Positions 47,365 through 56,176 of a stretch of 64,000 nucleotides of DNA are shown piece after piece. The DNA is from Sternotherus odoratus (lineage: Eukaryota > Chordata > Testudines > Kinosternidae), in NCBI GenBank assembly GCA_032164245.1, contig JAVMKO010000006.1, positions 40,202,319 through 40,266,318 on the forward strand, written 5' to 3'. The notes beneath the pieces were generated by a model, which did no database searches, was not told the origin of the DNA, and saw only the letters and a list, made by a program, of their open reading frames with translations. Position 1 is the stretch's first letter. Each line of letters begins with the position of its first letter. The translations under genes were made by a program, and so were the position numbers.

Positions 47365-48487
47365 ATGGATTAGAGCATTGGTTCTCTAACCTGATTATGT
47401 GGGGGTCGCTAGCCCCAGCAGCCGGCCCCGACCCTGACCCCTGCTGGCAGAGCCCCAGACCCGGCCCCCGCCGCAGCAGGCTGCTGGTGGCACCCCAAGC
47501 CCCGGCCCCTGCTGCACCGGCAGAGGAAGGTGGGGTGGCAGAGAGCTCTCTCCCCTCTGGCAGAGTCAGAGTCAGGGGAAGGTGGACTGTGTCCCCCGGC
47601 TGGAGAGCTCACTGCCGCCTGGGGCATGCTGCAGGGGCGGGGGCCCAGCATGCAGCCAGCGCCAGGGCAGAGAGCCCCCCCTCGCAACCTGGCTCCGGCT
47701 GCCCCCTCTCACCGTGCCTCCCCCATGGGTCACCCGGCCTCCCCTTGCTGCCCCCTTAGACCTTCCGCGGACAGGGGCAGTCAGAAGCTCCCTTCTCTTC
47801 CCTGCAGCAAAATGTTGCCTCCCTGCAGCAACTGCCGCCGTGGGGTCCTAGTGCCCACCAACTTCCACTGTCAGTGACAGGGGTGAGTGAGTTTGCTGCT
47901 GGGGGAGCAGGAAAGGGGGAAAGATCTTGCACCTTCTGGCAGGGAAAGGGCTGGGGGGGAGTCCTCCTCTCTGGCCCCAGTCCCAGAGCAGCCTGCCTGC
48001 ACCCGTCCCCCCCACCGTGCCCCAACCCTCTACTCAGGCCCTGAGCCACTCCAGCACCCCAAACCCCTCATCTCCAGCCCCAGCCAGAGCCCTCCCCCCA
48101 TCCCAACTCTCTGCCCTAGCCCTGAGCCCCTCCAACACCCCAACCACCTTATCCCCAGTCCCAGCCACATCCCCCTCCATACCCCAGTCCTCTGCCCCAT
48201 GCTACATTACATTATCCAATATTCATTAAAAAAAATTATAATAGCAATGCTCTGGGAAAAGGGGGGGGGGAGTGCAAGGTAAAATTTTTGCCTACGGTGC
48301 CAAAATATCCTTGCACCCCCCACGTTGCTCCTCCCGCTCCCCTCCCCCGCTCGCCCAATGTGTCCTGATATTTTGCTCTTGCAATCTGGTCACCCTACCC
48401 AAGCCCCGGCCCCTGCCGTGCCGGGCCGTGCCGGGCCGTGCCGGGCCGGGCCGGGCCGGGCCGGGCCGGGCCGGGCTGGGCTGGGCT
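47365..48487. repeat. GC-rich composite repeat
   Basis: Starts TTGGTTCTCTAACCTGATTA, a damaged hAT-type end like those at 60624 and 61519. It continues as GC-rich DNA with CCCCGGCCCCTGC units, C-rich DNA (48000-48200) similar to 1-675, and a block ending GCAATCTGGTCACCCTAC (48380-48398) that resembles a common repeat end. Probably at least two repeats next to each other. The long frames on both strands are alanine/proline/glycine-rich by-products. Confidence 0.5.
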
Positions 48488-48493
48488 GGGCTG
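48416..48493 (+). repeat. (GGGCC)n pentanucleotide repeat
   Basis: CCGTGCCGGG decamers change into about seven pure CCGGG units and then into CTGGG units, 78 bp in all, ending directly at a SINE head. The graded change suggests successive expansion. Confidence 0.95.
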
Positions 48494-48700
48494 GATAGCT
48501 CAGTGGTTTGAGTATTGGCCTGCTAAACCCAGGGTTGTGAGTTCAATCCTTGAGGGGGCCATTTAGGGATCTGGGGCAAAAAAAAAAAAAAGAAATCTGT
48601 CAGGGGACAGTACTTGGTCCTGCTAGTGTAGGCAGGGGACTGGACTCGATGACCTGAAAGGTCTTTCCAGTTCTAGGAGATTGGTATATCTCCATTTATT
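48488..48700 (+). mobile_element. tRNA-derived SINE
   Basis: The head GGATAGCTCAGTGGTTTGAG holds an A box (TAGCTCAGTGG, 48496-48506) and a B box (GTTCAATCC, 48541-48549), the internal RNA polymerase III promoter. The body has an A run at about 48578-48592 and GACTCGATGACCTGAAAGGT and TTCTAGGAGATTGGTATATC near the 3' end. I recognise it as the tortoise-type Pol III SINE family of cryptodiran turtles. It is not a working tRNA gene: the acceptor stem does not close. Confidence 0.9.
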
Positions 48701-48709
48701 TAAATTTTA

Positions 48710-49154
48710 TTTAACTGCAAAGTTTTAAAAATGGGATTTGGGAAAGGTCCCAATCCAAATTGGGGTAATGGTGAGTGGTTTTTAGACATGGTGGAGACTG
48801 GAACATTCTTACCAGAGTGGGGAGGTAAAATGGCAGATGGAGTAGGATGAAAGGAAGGACATTGCCGCCATTCTTCCTAGCTATTTCCACATACACATTT
48901 CCAACTTGGATGGTGATGACTAGAGAGCCTTTGCTGATAGTTAAAAGCCAGAAGAGAGTAATTTGACCTCAAAGTTTGTGTAGGAACTGGCTAGTAATGA
49001 TCATGATTATTTATATACTTACTTGAGTTCCCCACGGTGTGGGATATGCAGGTTCTAGCATCTGTGCCAGGGTTTCAGGCTGGGTCCGCGTTAAGTTGGA
49101 TCTGGACCACACCTGGGCTTTCCGGTGCCTAGCTGGACTCACTCCTCATTAACA
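48710..49154. other. No feature recognised
   Basis: No gene or repeat recognised. Confidence 0.5.
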
Positions 49155-49500
49155 TTCAGCAAAAAAAATTCAGACAAATAGTTTATTCACCCAAAAATGT
49201 GGCTGCCTGAAACTATTTGTGAACTCAAGTTGAATTCAGTGAATAGTTTCAACCGAAAAAAACCGCCAACAACTTTTTTCAAAAAAAGTCAAAAGTTTCT
49301 TTTGACACTTCAAAACATATTTTGAGACTTCATCTTGAAATGTTTTGTTTTAAAATGTAGCTACGTTTTGTTTTGTTTTTTTAAAAAATGTTTTTTTTTA
49401 AAAACCCATGAAATGAAACAAAAAGCAGAGGAGGAATTGTTTTAAGTTGAAGAAAATGTTTCGTTTGACCTGAAATTAATCTTTTATTTTGTCGTTGCAG
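49155..49500 (+). repeat. AT-rich dispersed repeat
   Basis: Runs of A then T with GAATAGTTTCAACCGAAAAA, GTCAAAAGTTTCTTTTGACA (a near-perfect hairpin) and AAATGTTTTGTTTTAAAATG. Composition and phrases resemble the complement of 33960-34406. Confidence 0.45.
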
Positions 49501-50044
49501 CCCCCATATTTAAAAAATCCATTTTGTTTACTCTACTTCTCACCTTGTGGCCAGGAAAATTAATGACTTCCTTTCTGCACCATCCTGAAACCTGAGCATG
49601 GCCATGAACAGAAGACACTGTTTACTCAAAGCAATATTCTCTTGGGGGCTTAATTGTTTTAATGCTTTGTAAGCCTTTAAAAACCAAGGGGACGTCTGGT
49701 CACTCTGACCCCGGAACAATAGAGGTCAAACAGATTACCAGACAAGTCTCTACTGAAGGGAAAGATGCAGTACGGGAATGCAGTCAAAGGCCTCTTTGTA
49801 CTGTTTGTCCCAGCATCAATATAACTTTACCAATATGGACTTTGTTATTCCCAAATGAGGAATAATTATACCAAATAAACAGAGAGATTTCAGTGTGAGA
49901 AAGGTATGTGGCCACAAACATGCCTCCACCAAAACAAGGTGCATTCTACCAATGCAATCTCTTGTGCACCAACCAGTCACAAGGCTCACGTTAACTTACT
50001 TAGCCATAGCACTGCACTAGGAGCTCATGTTCAGCTGCTTATCC
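49501..50044. other. No feature recognised
   Basis: AT-rich. No gene seen. Confidence 0.5.
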
Positions 50045-50280
50045 ACCATGACCCTTAAGCCTATTTTCAAGTTCTTGCTCTCCAGGATGCTGTCCCCCAA
50101 AGCATGATATTGATAGTCCATCATTATGAGCTACATTCTTTTTTCCTAGATGTCTGACCTTGCTTTTTTTTGTCTGTATTAAAAAGTGTGGAGTTCAAAT
50201 AAGCCCAGTTTACTAACTGATCCACATTGCTCTGTAGAACTAACCTGTTCTTACTACTAATGATAAATTATCAATACAAC
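50045..50280 (-). mobile_element. Old CR1 fragment
   Basis: The plus strand reads CCATGACCCTTAAGCCTATT, TTCCTAGATGTCTGACCTTG, GAGTTCAAATAAGCCCAGTT and ACTGATCCACATTGCTCTGT, in the order expected for the complement of a CR1 reverse transcriptase region. Diverged, no open frame. Confidence 0.65.
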
Positions 50281-51424
50281 ATTAAAATGATTTATTGTTG
50301 AAATAATAACTTACTTTTTGAGATAATATAGATTGATTTAGTTTGTGGGACTTTCTTTGGAAAGGGTATGGGAGTTTTAATAGGCACACAAATTGATTAG
50401 GGACAAAGAGTGAACAAAAGTGATCCATTCCATTTTCAGTGTATGACACATTGGTGTCCTGGACACCAAGAGAGTTCAAAAACCCATAAAAAGAATATGT
50501 ATATTGGGCCTGATCCAAAATGCTTGGCCATTAATGGAAGGACTCCCATTGACTCAAAGGGCCTTTTGTGCTACATATAGGAAGCACATACAATCAAGGA
50601 GTAAATATATCTTGGCCGCAATCGTAAACCCCTTAGCCTCAAGAATAGACTCCAACACAGCACATACTTGATGTATCGAGATATTTGACCTCTCAGATCT
50701 CACCATAGTGTGGCAGAGATCTGTTGTTTAAGTGTTTGTTTTCAAAACAATACCTGAATTTTTCTTCCATACAGGAGAGAGAAATGAGACAACTTGAAGC
50801 CAAAGATTGTCATTAATGTATTGCACTGTAACAAATATTTATGTTCCAATAATCACAACTTAATTTTTAAACAAATGTATTTACCTTAACTAATTTCCAA
50901 TACCCTTTTTTGGGAGGGTCGGCTTTAGTCTGAAATTTTCTGATTAAAGGAGTGATCTGTCCCTGCCCCCTTCAAATCACATCTTGATTACATCCTGGCC
51001 TGGGTAGATACTCATATAGAACTAGCTCACAGAATTGATGTAATCTATTTCTTAGATCATGTCCTAATATGGCAGAGGTCTCTGTGATATCTCACCGCCA
51101 AGCCAGAAAGTGTGATTAGAGAATCCCTGTTAATTAAAGGTGGTTATTTAATGATCCAATTAAAATTTATGAGAGTTGAAGGTGCTGATGGCCCTTATGG
51201 GTGGAGTCATGGAATTTTTCATGGAGTCTATCCCATGCTGCAGAATTGTATCAGAATCTGTCTAACAGGATTCTTCAAGTAGTGTGAATCATGTTTCAGT
51301 GGGCTAGCCTCACTGTAAACAAGGCCTTAGCTTTCATAAAAATGTTTCTTGTCCTTATGGTTGCAAAGTTAACCTTTCAAATGTGACCCAATGCAAACCA
51401 AGGCTGCATTGATTTAATAGACTC
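50281..51424. other. No gene; left flank of the Harbinger
   Basis: AT-rich. 50505-50565 (GGGCCTGATCCAAAATGC...CTCCCATTGACTCAAAGG) is a scrap of the TGACTTCAATGGG repeat. Confidence 0.45.
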
Positions 51425-51427
51425 AAA

Positions 51428-51620
51428 GGGCATGTCTTCACTACCACTTTAAATCGATGTTAACGACGTTAGGTCGAAGTAAACGTGTACCTGTCTTCAC
51501 ATACATGCCCTTAACGTCGATGTAAAGGGCCTTAAAGATCGATCTTGGCACTCCAGCCTAACCAGTGGCATAAGGCTAATCTCGACGTTCCAAGCTCGAC
51601 CGTGGGCTAGTGAAGACGGA
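51428..51620. promoter_or_regulatory. Left end: inverted repeat and GTCTTCAC copies
   Basis: GTCTTCAC occurs at 51434-51441 and 51493-51500 and inverted (TAGTGAAGAC) at 51608-51617. ACATGCCCTT after the second copy mirrors AAGGGCATGT at the tip. GTTAACGACGTTAGGTCGAAG lies between. These are candidate binding sites for the Myb-like protein or transposase, by analogy with Harbinger subterminal sites. The 5' region also has to hold the Myb gene promoter. Confidence 0.65.
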
Positions 51621-51848
51621 ACCCGACATTAATAGCCTCCAGAGGCTGTCCCACAATGCTCCATTCTGACCGCTCTGGACTGCCTCACTACTGCTCCACT
51701 GTGACCGCTCTGCACTGCACTCTGAACTCGCTGCTCTGGCCAGGTAGATAAGACCCGGGAACATTTGAATGCCATTTCCTGTTTGGTCAGCGTGGCCAGC
51801 TCACCTGAACTGATCAGTCGCCATTCAGAGCAATCAGCACTAGCCGCC

Positions 51849-54131
51849 ATGCAGAGCTCAGCATCACAGGAATCCATGATGAGCTCATCTACCCTGGAAA
51901 CCAGCCAGAGGAGAAGAGCTCCAGCATGGTCCACTCGTGAGGTGCTGGATCTCATCGCTATCTGGGGAGAGGAATCCGTGATGTTGGAACTACGAAACAA
52001 CAAACGGAATGCCAACACCTACGGAAGAGTCTCCAAGGCCATGCTGGAAAGGGGCCACAACAGGGACACCACACAGTGCCGCGTGAAAATTAAGGAGCTG
52101 CGGCAATCTTTCCAGAAAGCCAAGGAGGCAAACGGGCGATCAGGGGGCGCGCCACGGACATGCAGGTTCTACAATGAACTAAATGCCATAATGGGGGGCG
52201 CCCCCACCACCATCGCGCCGGTCTGCGTGGACTCCACCGATGGGATCATCGTCAGGGAGGAGACTGATTCCGAGGAGGACGAGCATGAAGAAGAAAATCT
52301 CACGGAGCAGCAGGAGCCCAGCGGAGAACCCTTGTACCCAGAGAGCCAGGAGCTGTTTGTCACCCTGGAGCCAGTACCCTCCCAAGCCTCCCAGGGGGGT
52401 AAGTGTTTCTTTTTTAAGTGATTACATGACGCGTGATTTTGTAAAGGAAGCATTTATTAATGAGTAACTTGCCCTAAGGACTTAGCGTGCTTTCATTGCT
52501 GGTCAATTTCTACTCAAAGAGTTTGTCAATATACTCCGGGATTGACCATAAGTCCTCCGCGGACATTTCAAGGAAGCTATCCAGGAGGTAGCGATGAATC
52601 CAGCGCAGCAGATTTCTGGGGAGAGCTGCCTTATCTGGTCCCCCGTGATAGGACACCAACCCACGCCACGAAAGTAGTAGGTTGTCTGGTATCATTGAGC
52701 AGGCTAGCATTGCGGCGTATGGACCAGGACTTTGCATGGACTCAAGGAGCATGCACTCCCTATCTCTCCGCGAAATTCTCAGCAAAGTGATGTCATTCAG
52801 GGTTGCCTGTTTGAGATACGGACTACAATTAGTCGGGAGATAAAGAGTCCCAGCTGCAAAGTACTCTTTTCTGCTGAGGACCGACGAACCGCACACACCC
52901 CCCCCCACGAACGCTGACCGCCGCCCCCCCCCCTCCCCAGCCCGTAGCGTTAGCAGGCAGGGAATCCGAGCAGTGTGCACGCCGTTGCTTTAGCTTCACA
53001 GCCAACGCGGACCCAACCCCCCCCCCCCCCCCCCCCGGCCCGTAGCGTTAGCTGGCAGGGAATCCGAGCAGTCTGCACGCCATTGCTTCCGCTTCACAGC
53101 CAACGCGGAACCAGCCCCCCCCCCCCCCCAGCCCGTAGCGTTAGCTGGCAGGGAATCCGAGCCGTCTGCACGCGGTCTGAAGAGCCCCAAAAAGACCTTA
53201 GCCCTTAGCGAGAGATTTTTTGGCATTTGCTTTGCAGTTTGCGGTTTCAGTGGGAGCCAGCCACGCGGTGGGGGGAAGGGGGCGGGGTTGCTCTACAGTA
53301 TGCAGGCGCCACTTTTAACTTACCATGGCCGGCTGCACGGTGATTTCAGAAGCCGTCTTGGGCTGAGGCACGCATATGTGTTTGAGATGCTCTGACTTTT
53401 CTGTGAGCTCTCCTCTCCTTTTAGGTGTAGAACATGACCTTGTACAGAAATCATATCAGGCCTCTGAATACTGAGTTTGCAAATGGCATAGTACTCCCAT
53501 TGTGTACCGTCCGAGACTGCATCTGCCTCCTAACCTTGAATGTATCTGTCTCATAACTTTCAAACTTTCTTTTCCCACACACTTGCCCACAGATGAACAA
53601 CAACAGATGAACTCCCGCCCTGCACCGCAGAAAAGAAAGCGTAAAAAGAAAACGCGAACGCGCGATGAGATGTTCACTGAACTCCTGGAGAACTCGCGCG
53701 CTGAGGCAGCCCGCCAGACGGACTGGAGGGAAAAAATGATACAGGCAAGGGAACGAGACCGAGAGGAAAGGAATCGAGAGAGAGAGGAAAGGAGAGCCGC
53801 TGCAGAAAAGAGGGAAGCCGCTGCAGAAAAGAGGGAAGCCGCTGCAGAAAAGAGGGTAGAACGTGAGGAAAGACGCATGGATGCTTTCCTCCGCATAATG
53901 GAGGACCAGAGCGACATGCTGCGATCTCTGGTGGAGCTGCAGCATGCCCAAAGACCACCTCTGCAGCCCCTGTGTAACCACCTCCCCCCCTCCCCAACTC
54001 CCATAGATTCCCCACCCAGACGCGGGGTGAGAACACGGGGGGGCAAGGCCCGTGGGCCACTCCACTCCACCCCACAAGCCAGCAGAAGCAGCAGCAGCAG
54101 CAGCAGGCTGACTTTCTCAGAAAACTTTTAA
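51849..54131 (+). CDS. Harbinger Myb/SANT-like protein, two exons
   Basis: This accessory protein of Harbinger transposons is known to bind element ends and help the transposase enter the nucleus. Exon 1 is 51849-52398 and exon 2 is 53593-54131. The donor GGGGTAAGT (GT at 52399-52400) and acceptor TTGCCCACAG (ending 53592) join in frame, giving about 362 residues. I chose the ATG at 51849 because GCCGCCATGC is a near-ideal Kozak context; an upstream in-frame ATG at 51765 has a poor context. Residues about 24-116 form a Myb/SANT-like (trihelix-type) domain with tryptophans in APAWSTREV and AIWGEES and the block QCRVKIKELRQSFQKAKEAN. An acidic stretch (EETDSEEDEHEEE) follows. Exon 2 begins with a basic cluster (RKRKKKTRTR, likely nuclear localisation signal), then a highly charged coiled coil with AAAEKRE three times (53796-53857). 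The C-terminus is proline/serine-rich. The intron is inferred from splice signals, not from RNA. Confidence 0.85.
52453..52458 (-). terminator. Poly(A) signal downstream of the third frame
   Basis: AATAAA on the minus strand (TTTATT on plus), 51 bp past the stop codon of the 52510-52980 frame. It suggests the minus strand is transcribed as the 3' end of an mRNA. Confidence 0.55.
52510..52980 (-). CDS. Unrecognised third frame of the Harbinger
   Basis: An open frame of 156 codons within the Myb intron, on the same strand as the transposase. Residues 1-40 come from C-run-rich DNA and look non-coding. From about residue 43 the sequence looks protein-like, with mixed hydrophobic and charged residues and SRRDREC, MLACSMIPDNLLLSWRG, LLRWIHRYLLDSF and IPEYIDKLFE blocks. 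On the minus strand a TTTGCAG acceptor-like site ends at 52854, so 52853-52510 could be a terminal exon joined to something upstream. AATAAA follows the stop by about 50 bp. I know no domain match and do not propose a function. It could be a captured host exon, an alternative C-terminus of the transposase transcript, or a Harbinger accessory gene. The ATG at 52980 is doubtful. Confidence 0.45.
   Translation of the reverse strand: MHTARIPCLLTLRAGEGGGRRSAFVGGGVCGSSVLSRKEYFAAGTLYLPTNCSPYLKQATLNDITLLRISRRDRECMLLESMQSPGPYAAMLACSMIPDNLLLSWRGLVSYHGGPDKAALPRNLLRWIHRYLLDSFLEMSAEDLWSIPEYIDKLFE
52941..53180. repeat. Three-copy minisatellite with C runs
   Basis: CCCGTAGCGTTAGC(A/T)GGCAGG, GAATCCGAGC(A/C)GT and TTCACAGCCAACGCGG recur. 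The units differ by a few bases and by the length of the C run between them. Confidence 0.9.
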
Positions 54132-54268
54132 AAGCTGCTGTGTCTTGCCCACCCCTCCTCTCCCCCCTTCCCCCCCCCTCCTTTGCCCGCTCCTCCCCCA
54201 CTGCGACTGCCGGTTTCCCTCCAGGATACCAGGACAGTGATCCCCTGTATTTGTATTTCCGATGAACC

Positions 54269-54306
54269 AATAAAGGAACCATGATTTTTCAAACAGTGAT
54301 TTTATT
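54269..54306. terminator. Facing poly(A) signals of the two convergent genes
   Basis: AATAAA on plus at 54269-54274 (138 bp after the Myb stop) and on minus at 54301-54306 (about 100 bp after the transposase stop). They face each other 26 bp apart, so the two mRNAs should overlap by a few bases at most. Confidence 0.8.
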
Positions 54307-54407
54307 TCCTCTGCAAGCATGGGGATGGGGGAGGGAAAGCATGGGGAGGGGGGAGGGAAAGAGGGTACAAGGGCAGCAGGCTTAGAGCACAGCAAGGGAG
54401 CAGATTC

Positions 54408-55814
54408 TCAAACGCCATCTCGACCACTCATAAAACTGTCTTTCAAGGCGTCCCTGAGGCGCAGGGCCTCACGGTGGGCTCTTTTACTTTCCCTGCTGTG
54501 TGGCTGCTCATAAGTAGCAGAAAGTAAATTTGCCTCTGCCTCCCAGCCCGCCATAAACGTTTCCCCCTTGCTCTCACAGATATTGTGGAGCACAGAGCAA
54601 GCAGCTATAACAATGGGGATATTTCTCTCGCGGATGTCTGAGCGAATGAGTAAGGAACGCCATCTCCCCTTCAAGCGGCCAAATGCACACTCCACGGCCA
54701 TTCTGCACTTGCTCAGCCTGTAGTTGAACAGCTCCTGACCCCTGTCCAGGGCTCCTGTGTAGGGCTTCATAAGCCAGGGCATTAGGGGGTAGGCTGGGTC
54801 CCCAATGATCACGATCGGCATTTCGACCCCCCCCACGGAAATTTTCTGGTCGGGGAAGAAAGTGCCTTGCTGCAGCTGCCTAAAAACCCTAGAGTTCCTG
54901 AACACTCGAGCGTCATGAAGCTTTCCCGGCCACCCCACGTACAGGTCGGTGAAACGTCCCTTGTGGTCAACCACTGCTTGCATGATCATTGAGTAATATC
55001 CCTTCTGGTTTCTGTACTCAGCGGCCTCATGGTCCGGTGCCAGGATAGGGATATGAGTCCCATCTATAGCCCCACCACAGTTAGGGAATCCCATGGCGGC
55101 AAAGCCATCTATTGTGGCTTGCAGGTTTCCGAGGTTTATAACCCGGTGTAGCAGCCGCTCGACGATTGCCCTGCTTACTTGCATCACAGCAAAGCCCACT
55201 GTAGACCTACCCACCCCAAACTGATTCGCCACTGACCGGTAGCTGTCTGGTGTTGCAAGCTTCCAGAGGGCTATCGCCACTCGCTTCTCCACTGTAAGGG
55301 CCGCTCTCATTTTGGTATTCCTGCGCTGGAGGGCCGGGGACAGCAAGTCACAAAGTTCCATGAAGGTGCCCTTTCGCATGCGGAAGTTTCTGAGCCACTG
55401 GGAGTCATCCCAGACCCGCAGCACTATGCGGTCCCACCAGTCCGTGCTTGTTTCCCTGGCCCAGAATCGGCGTTCGATGGCATGAGCCTGCCCCATTGCC
55501 ACCATTCTTGACAGATTGTCAGTCGCCCTACTTGCAAAAACGGCAGTGTCCCTGTCGTCCCCGCTGTGCACATCAGTGTCCCTGTCGTCCCCGCTGTGCA
55601 CGTCAGTGTCCCTGTCGTCCCCGCTGTGCACGGCAGTGTCCCTGTCGTACCCGCTGTCCTTGTCCATCTCCTCCTCACTGTCGTCGGGTTCCGGAAAGCG
55701 CAGTTCTCCCCGGATCACATTCCTCCTCTGCAGACGGTGCAGCAGGAACTCAGCAACCGTGATCGAGGTCCTCACAACAGCCATTACTGCAGCTGTGGTG
55801 TCAGCGGGCTCCAT
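54408..55814 (-). CDS. Harbinger transposase (DDE, HARBI1-like), 468 residues
   Basis: The nuclease that cuts the element out and inserts it with 3-bp duplications, working with the Myb-like protein. The catalytic triad is visible: D251 in AIDGTHIPI, D301 in GKLHDARVF, E375 in MAVECAFGRLKGRW. Other DDE_Tnp_4 landmarks are a helix-turn-helix-like stretch at 192-212 (YRSVANQFGVGRSTVGF), IIGDPAYPL at 336-344, and CSVLHNIC at 406-413. The N-terminus (residues 55-92) has four copies of a 10-residue acidic unit like DRDTDVHSGD. The protein is longer than animal HARBI1 (about 350 residues), mainly because of this N-terminal extension. The ATG has A at -3 and G at +4, a good context. No stop or frameshift interrupts it. 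Activity is inferred from the intact residues only. Confidence 0.93.
   Translation of the reverse strand: MEPADTTAAVMAVVRTSITVAEFLLHRLQRRNVIRGELRFPEPDDSEEEMDKDSGYDRDTAVHSGDDRDTDVHSGDDRDTDVHSGDDRDTAVFASRATDNLSRMVAMGQAHAIERRFWARETSTDWWDRIVLRVWDDSQWLRNFRMRKGTFMELCDLLSPALQRRNTKMRAALTVEKRVAIALWKLATPDSYRSVANQFGVGRSTVGFAVMQVSRAIVERLLHRVINLGNLQATIDGFAAMGFPNCGGAIDGTHIPILAPDHEAAEYRNQKGYYSMIMQAVVDHKGRFTDLYVGWPGKLHDARVFRNSRVFRQLQQGTFFPDQKISVGGVEMPIVIIGDPAYPLMPWLMKPYTGALDRGQELFNYRLSKCRMAVECAFGRLKGRWRSLLIRSDIRERNIPIVIAACSVLHNICESKGETFMAGWEAEANLLSATYEQPHSRESKRAHREALRLRDALKDSFMSGRDGV
55546..55665. repeat. 30-bp coding tandem repeat in the transposase N-terminus
   Basis: GTGTCCCTGTCGTCCCCGCT recurs every 30 bp, four times (one with TACCCGCT). 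It encodes the DRDTDVHSGD unit on the minus strand. The unit is a multiple of three, so copy-number change keeps the frame. Confidence 0.92.
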
Positions 55815-56079
55815 GCTTGCAATGCTATGGCGTTAGCACGGCGGAGAAAGGGCGCGAATTATGGGATGCCTACCTACAGTGCACCGCTCGGAATGGGGGT
55901 GGGCGGCGCGGAAAAAGGGCGCGAAATTTGGAAATGCCTACCCATAGTGCAGCACTCGAAATGGTGCCTGCTGGGGGATCAGGGAACTGTGGGATAGGTA
56001 CCCACAGTGCAACGCTCGTCATGTCGACGCTTGCAAAAGTTTTGCGGACAGACACTGTCGACGTACTGTGCGTAGCTGT

Positions 56080-56173
56080 GCCTAGTGAAGACACACAACA
56101 TCGACTGTATACCGTCGCGTTCACAACATCGACATAAAGGAAATCGACCTACTGCTGTAGTGAAGACATACCC
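56080..56173. promoter_or_regulatory. Right end: inverted repeat and TAGTGAAGAC copies
   Basis: TAGTGAAGAC at 56083-56092 and 56158-56167, the second inside the terminal inverted repeat. Between them lie repeated CGAC/ATCGAC motifs. They mirror the copies in the left end. Confidence 0.65.
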
Positions 56174-56176
56174 AAA

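Larger units (their letters stand above)
52399..53592 (+). other. Intron of the Myb-like gene, with C-rich minisatellite and antisense frame
   Basis: GT...AG intron of 1194 bp. It contains the minus-strand third frame (52510-52980) and three copies of a roughly 95-bp unit anchored on CCCGTAGCGTTAGC (about 52941, 53040 and 53133), separated by runs of 12-20 C. Such C runs are hard to sequence, so their lengths are doubtful. Confidence 0.75.
51425..56176 (+). mobile_element. Apparently complete autonomous Harbinger transposon
   Basis: The element proper is 51428-56173 (4746 bp). It starts GGGCATGTCTTCACTAC and ends GTAGTGAAGACATACCC, inverted repeats of 17 bp with one mismatch. AAA stands on both sides (51425-51427 and 56174-56176) and fits the 3-bp duplication size of PIF/Harbinger elements, though TWA is the usual target. 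It carries the two genes the superfamily needs, in convergent orientation, plus a third minus-strand frame in the intron of the first. GTCTTCAC cores occur five times near the ends. Both main frames are open, which argues for recent activity. Confidence 0.93.

Noticed and set aside
47274..48049. Long GC-rich frames as host exons
   Set aside because: The start overlaps a Harbinger fossil and the rest is repeat DNA; both strands are open, pointing to composition.
48488..48562. A functional tRNA gene
   Set aside because: Pol III boxes are present, but the acceptor stem does not pair and a SINE body with an A run follows.
53451..54282. Three 200-codon minus frames at 53451-54282
   Set aside because: They are antisense to Myb exon 2 and arise from its charged, codon-biased repeats. 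The plus frame shows the domain order expected of the family.
55546..55665. CRISPR-like array of 30-bp repeats
   Set aside because: No spacers; the units are contiguous and encode part of the transposase.
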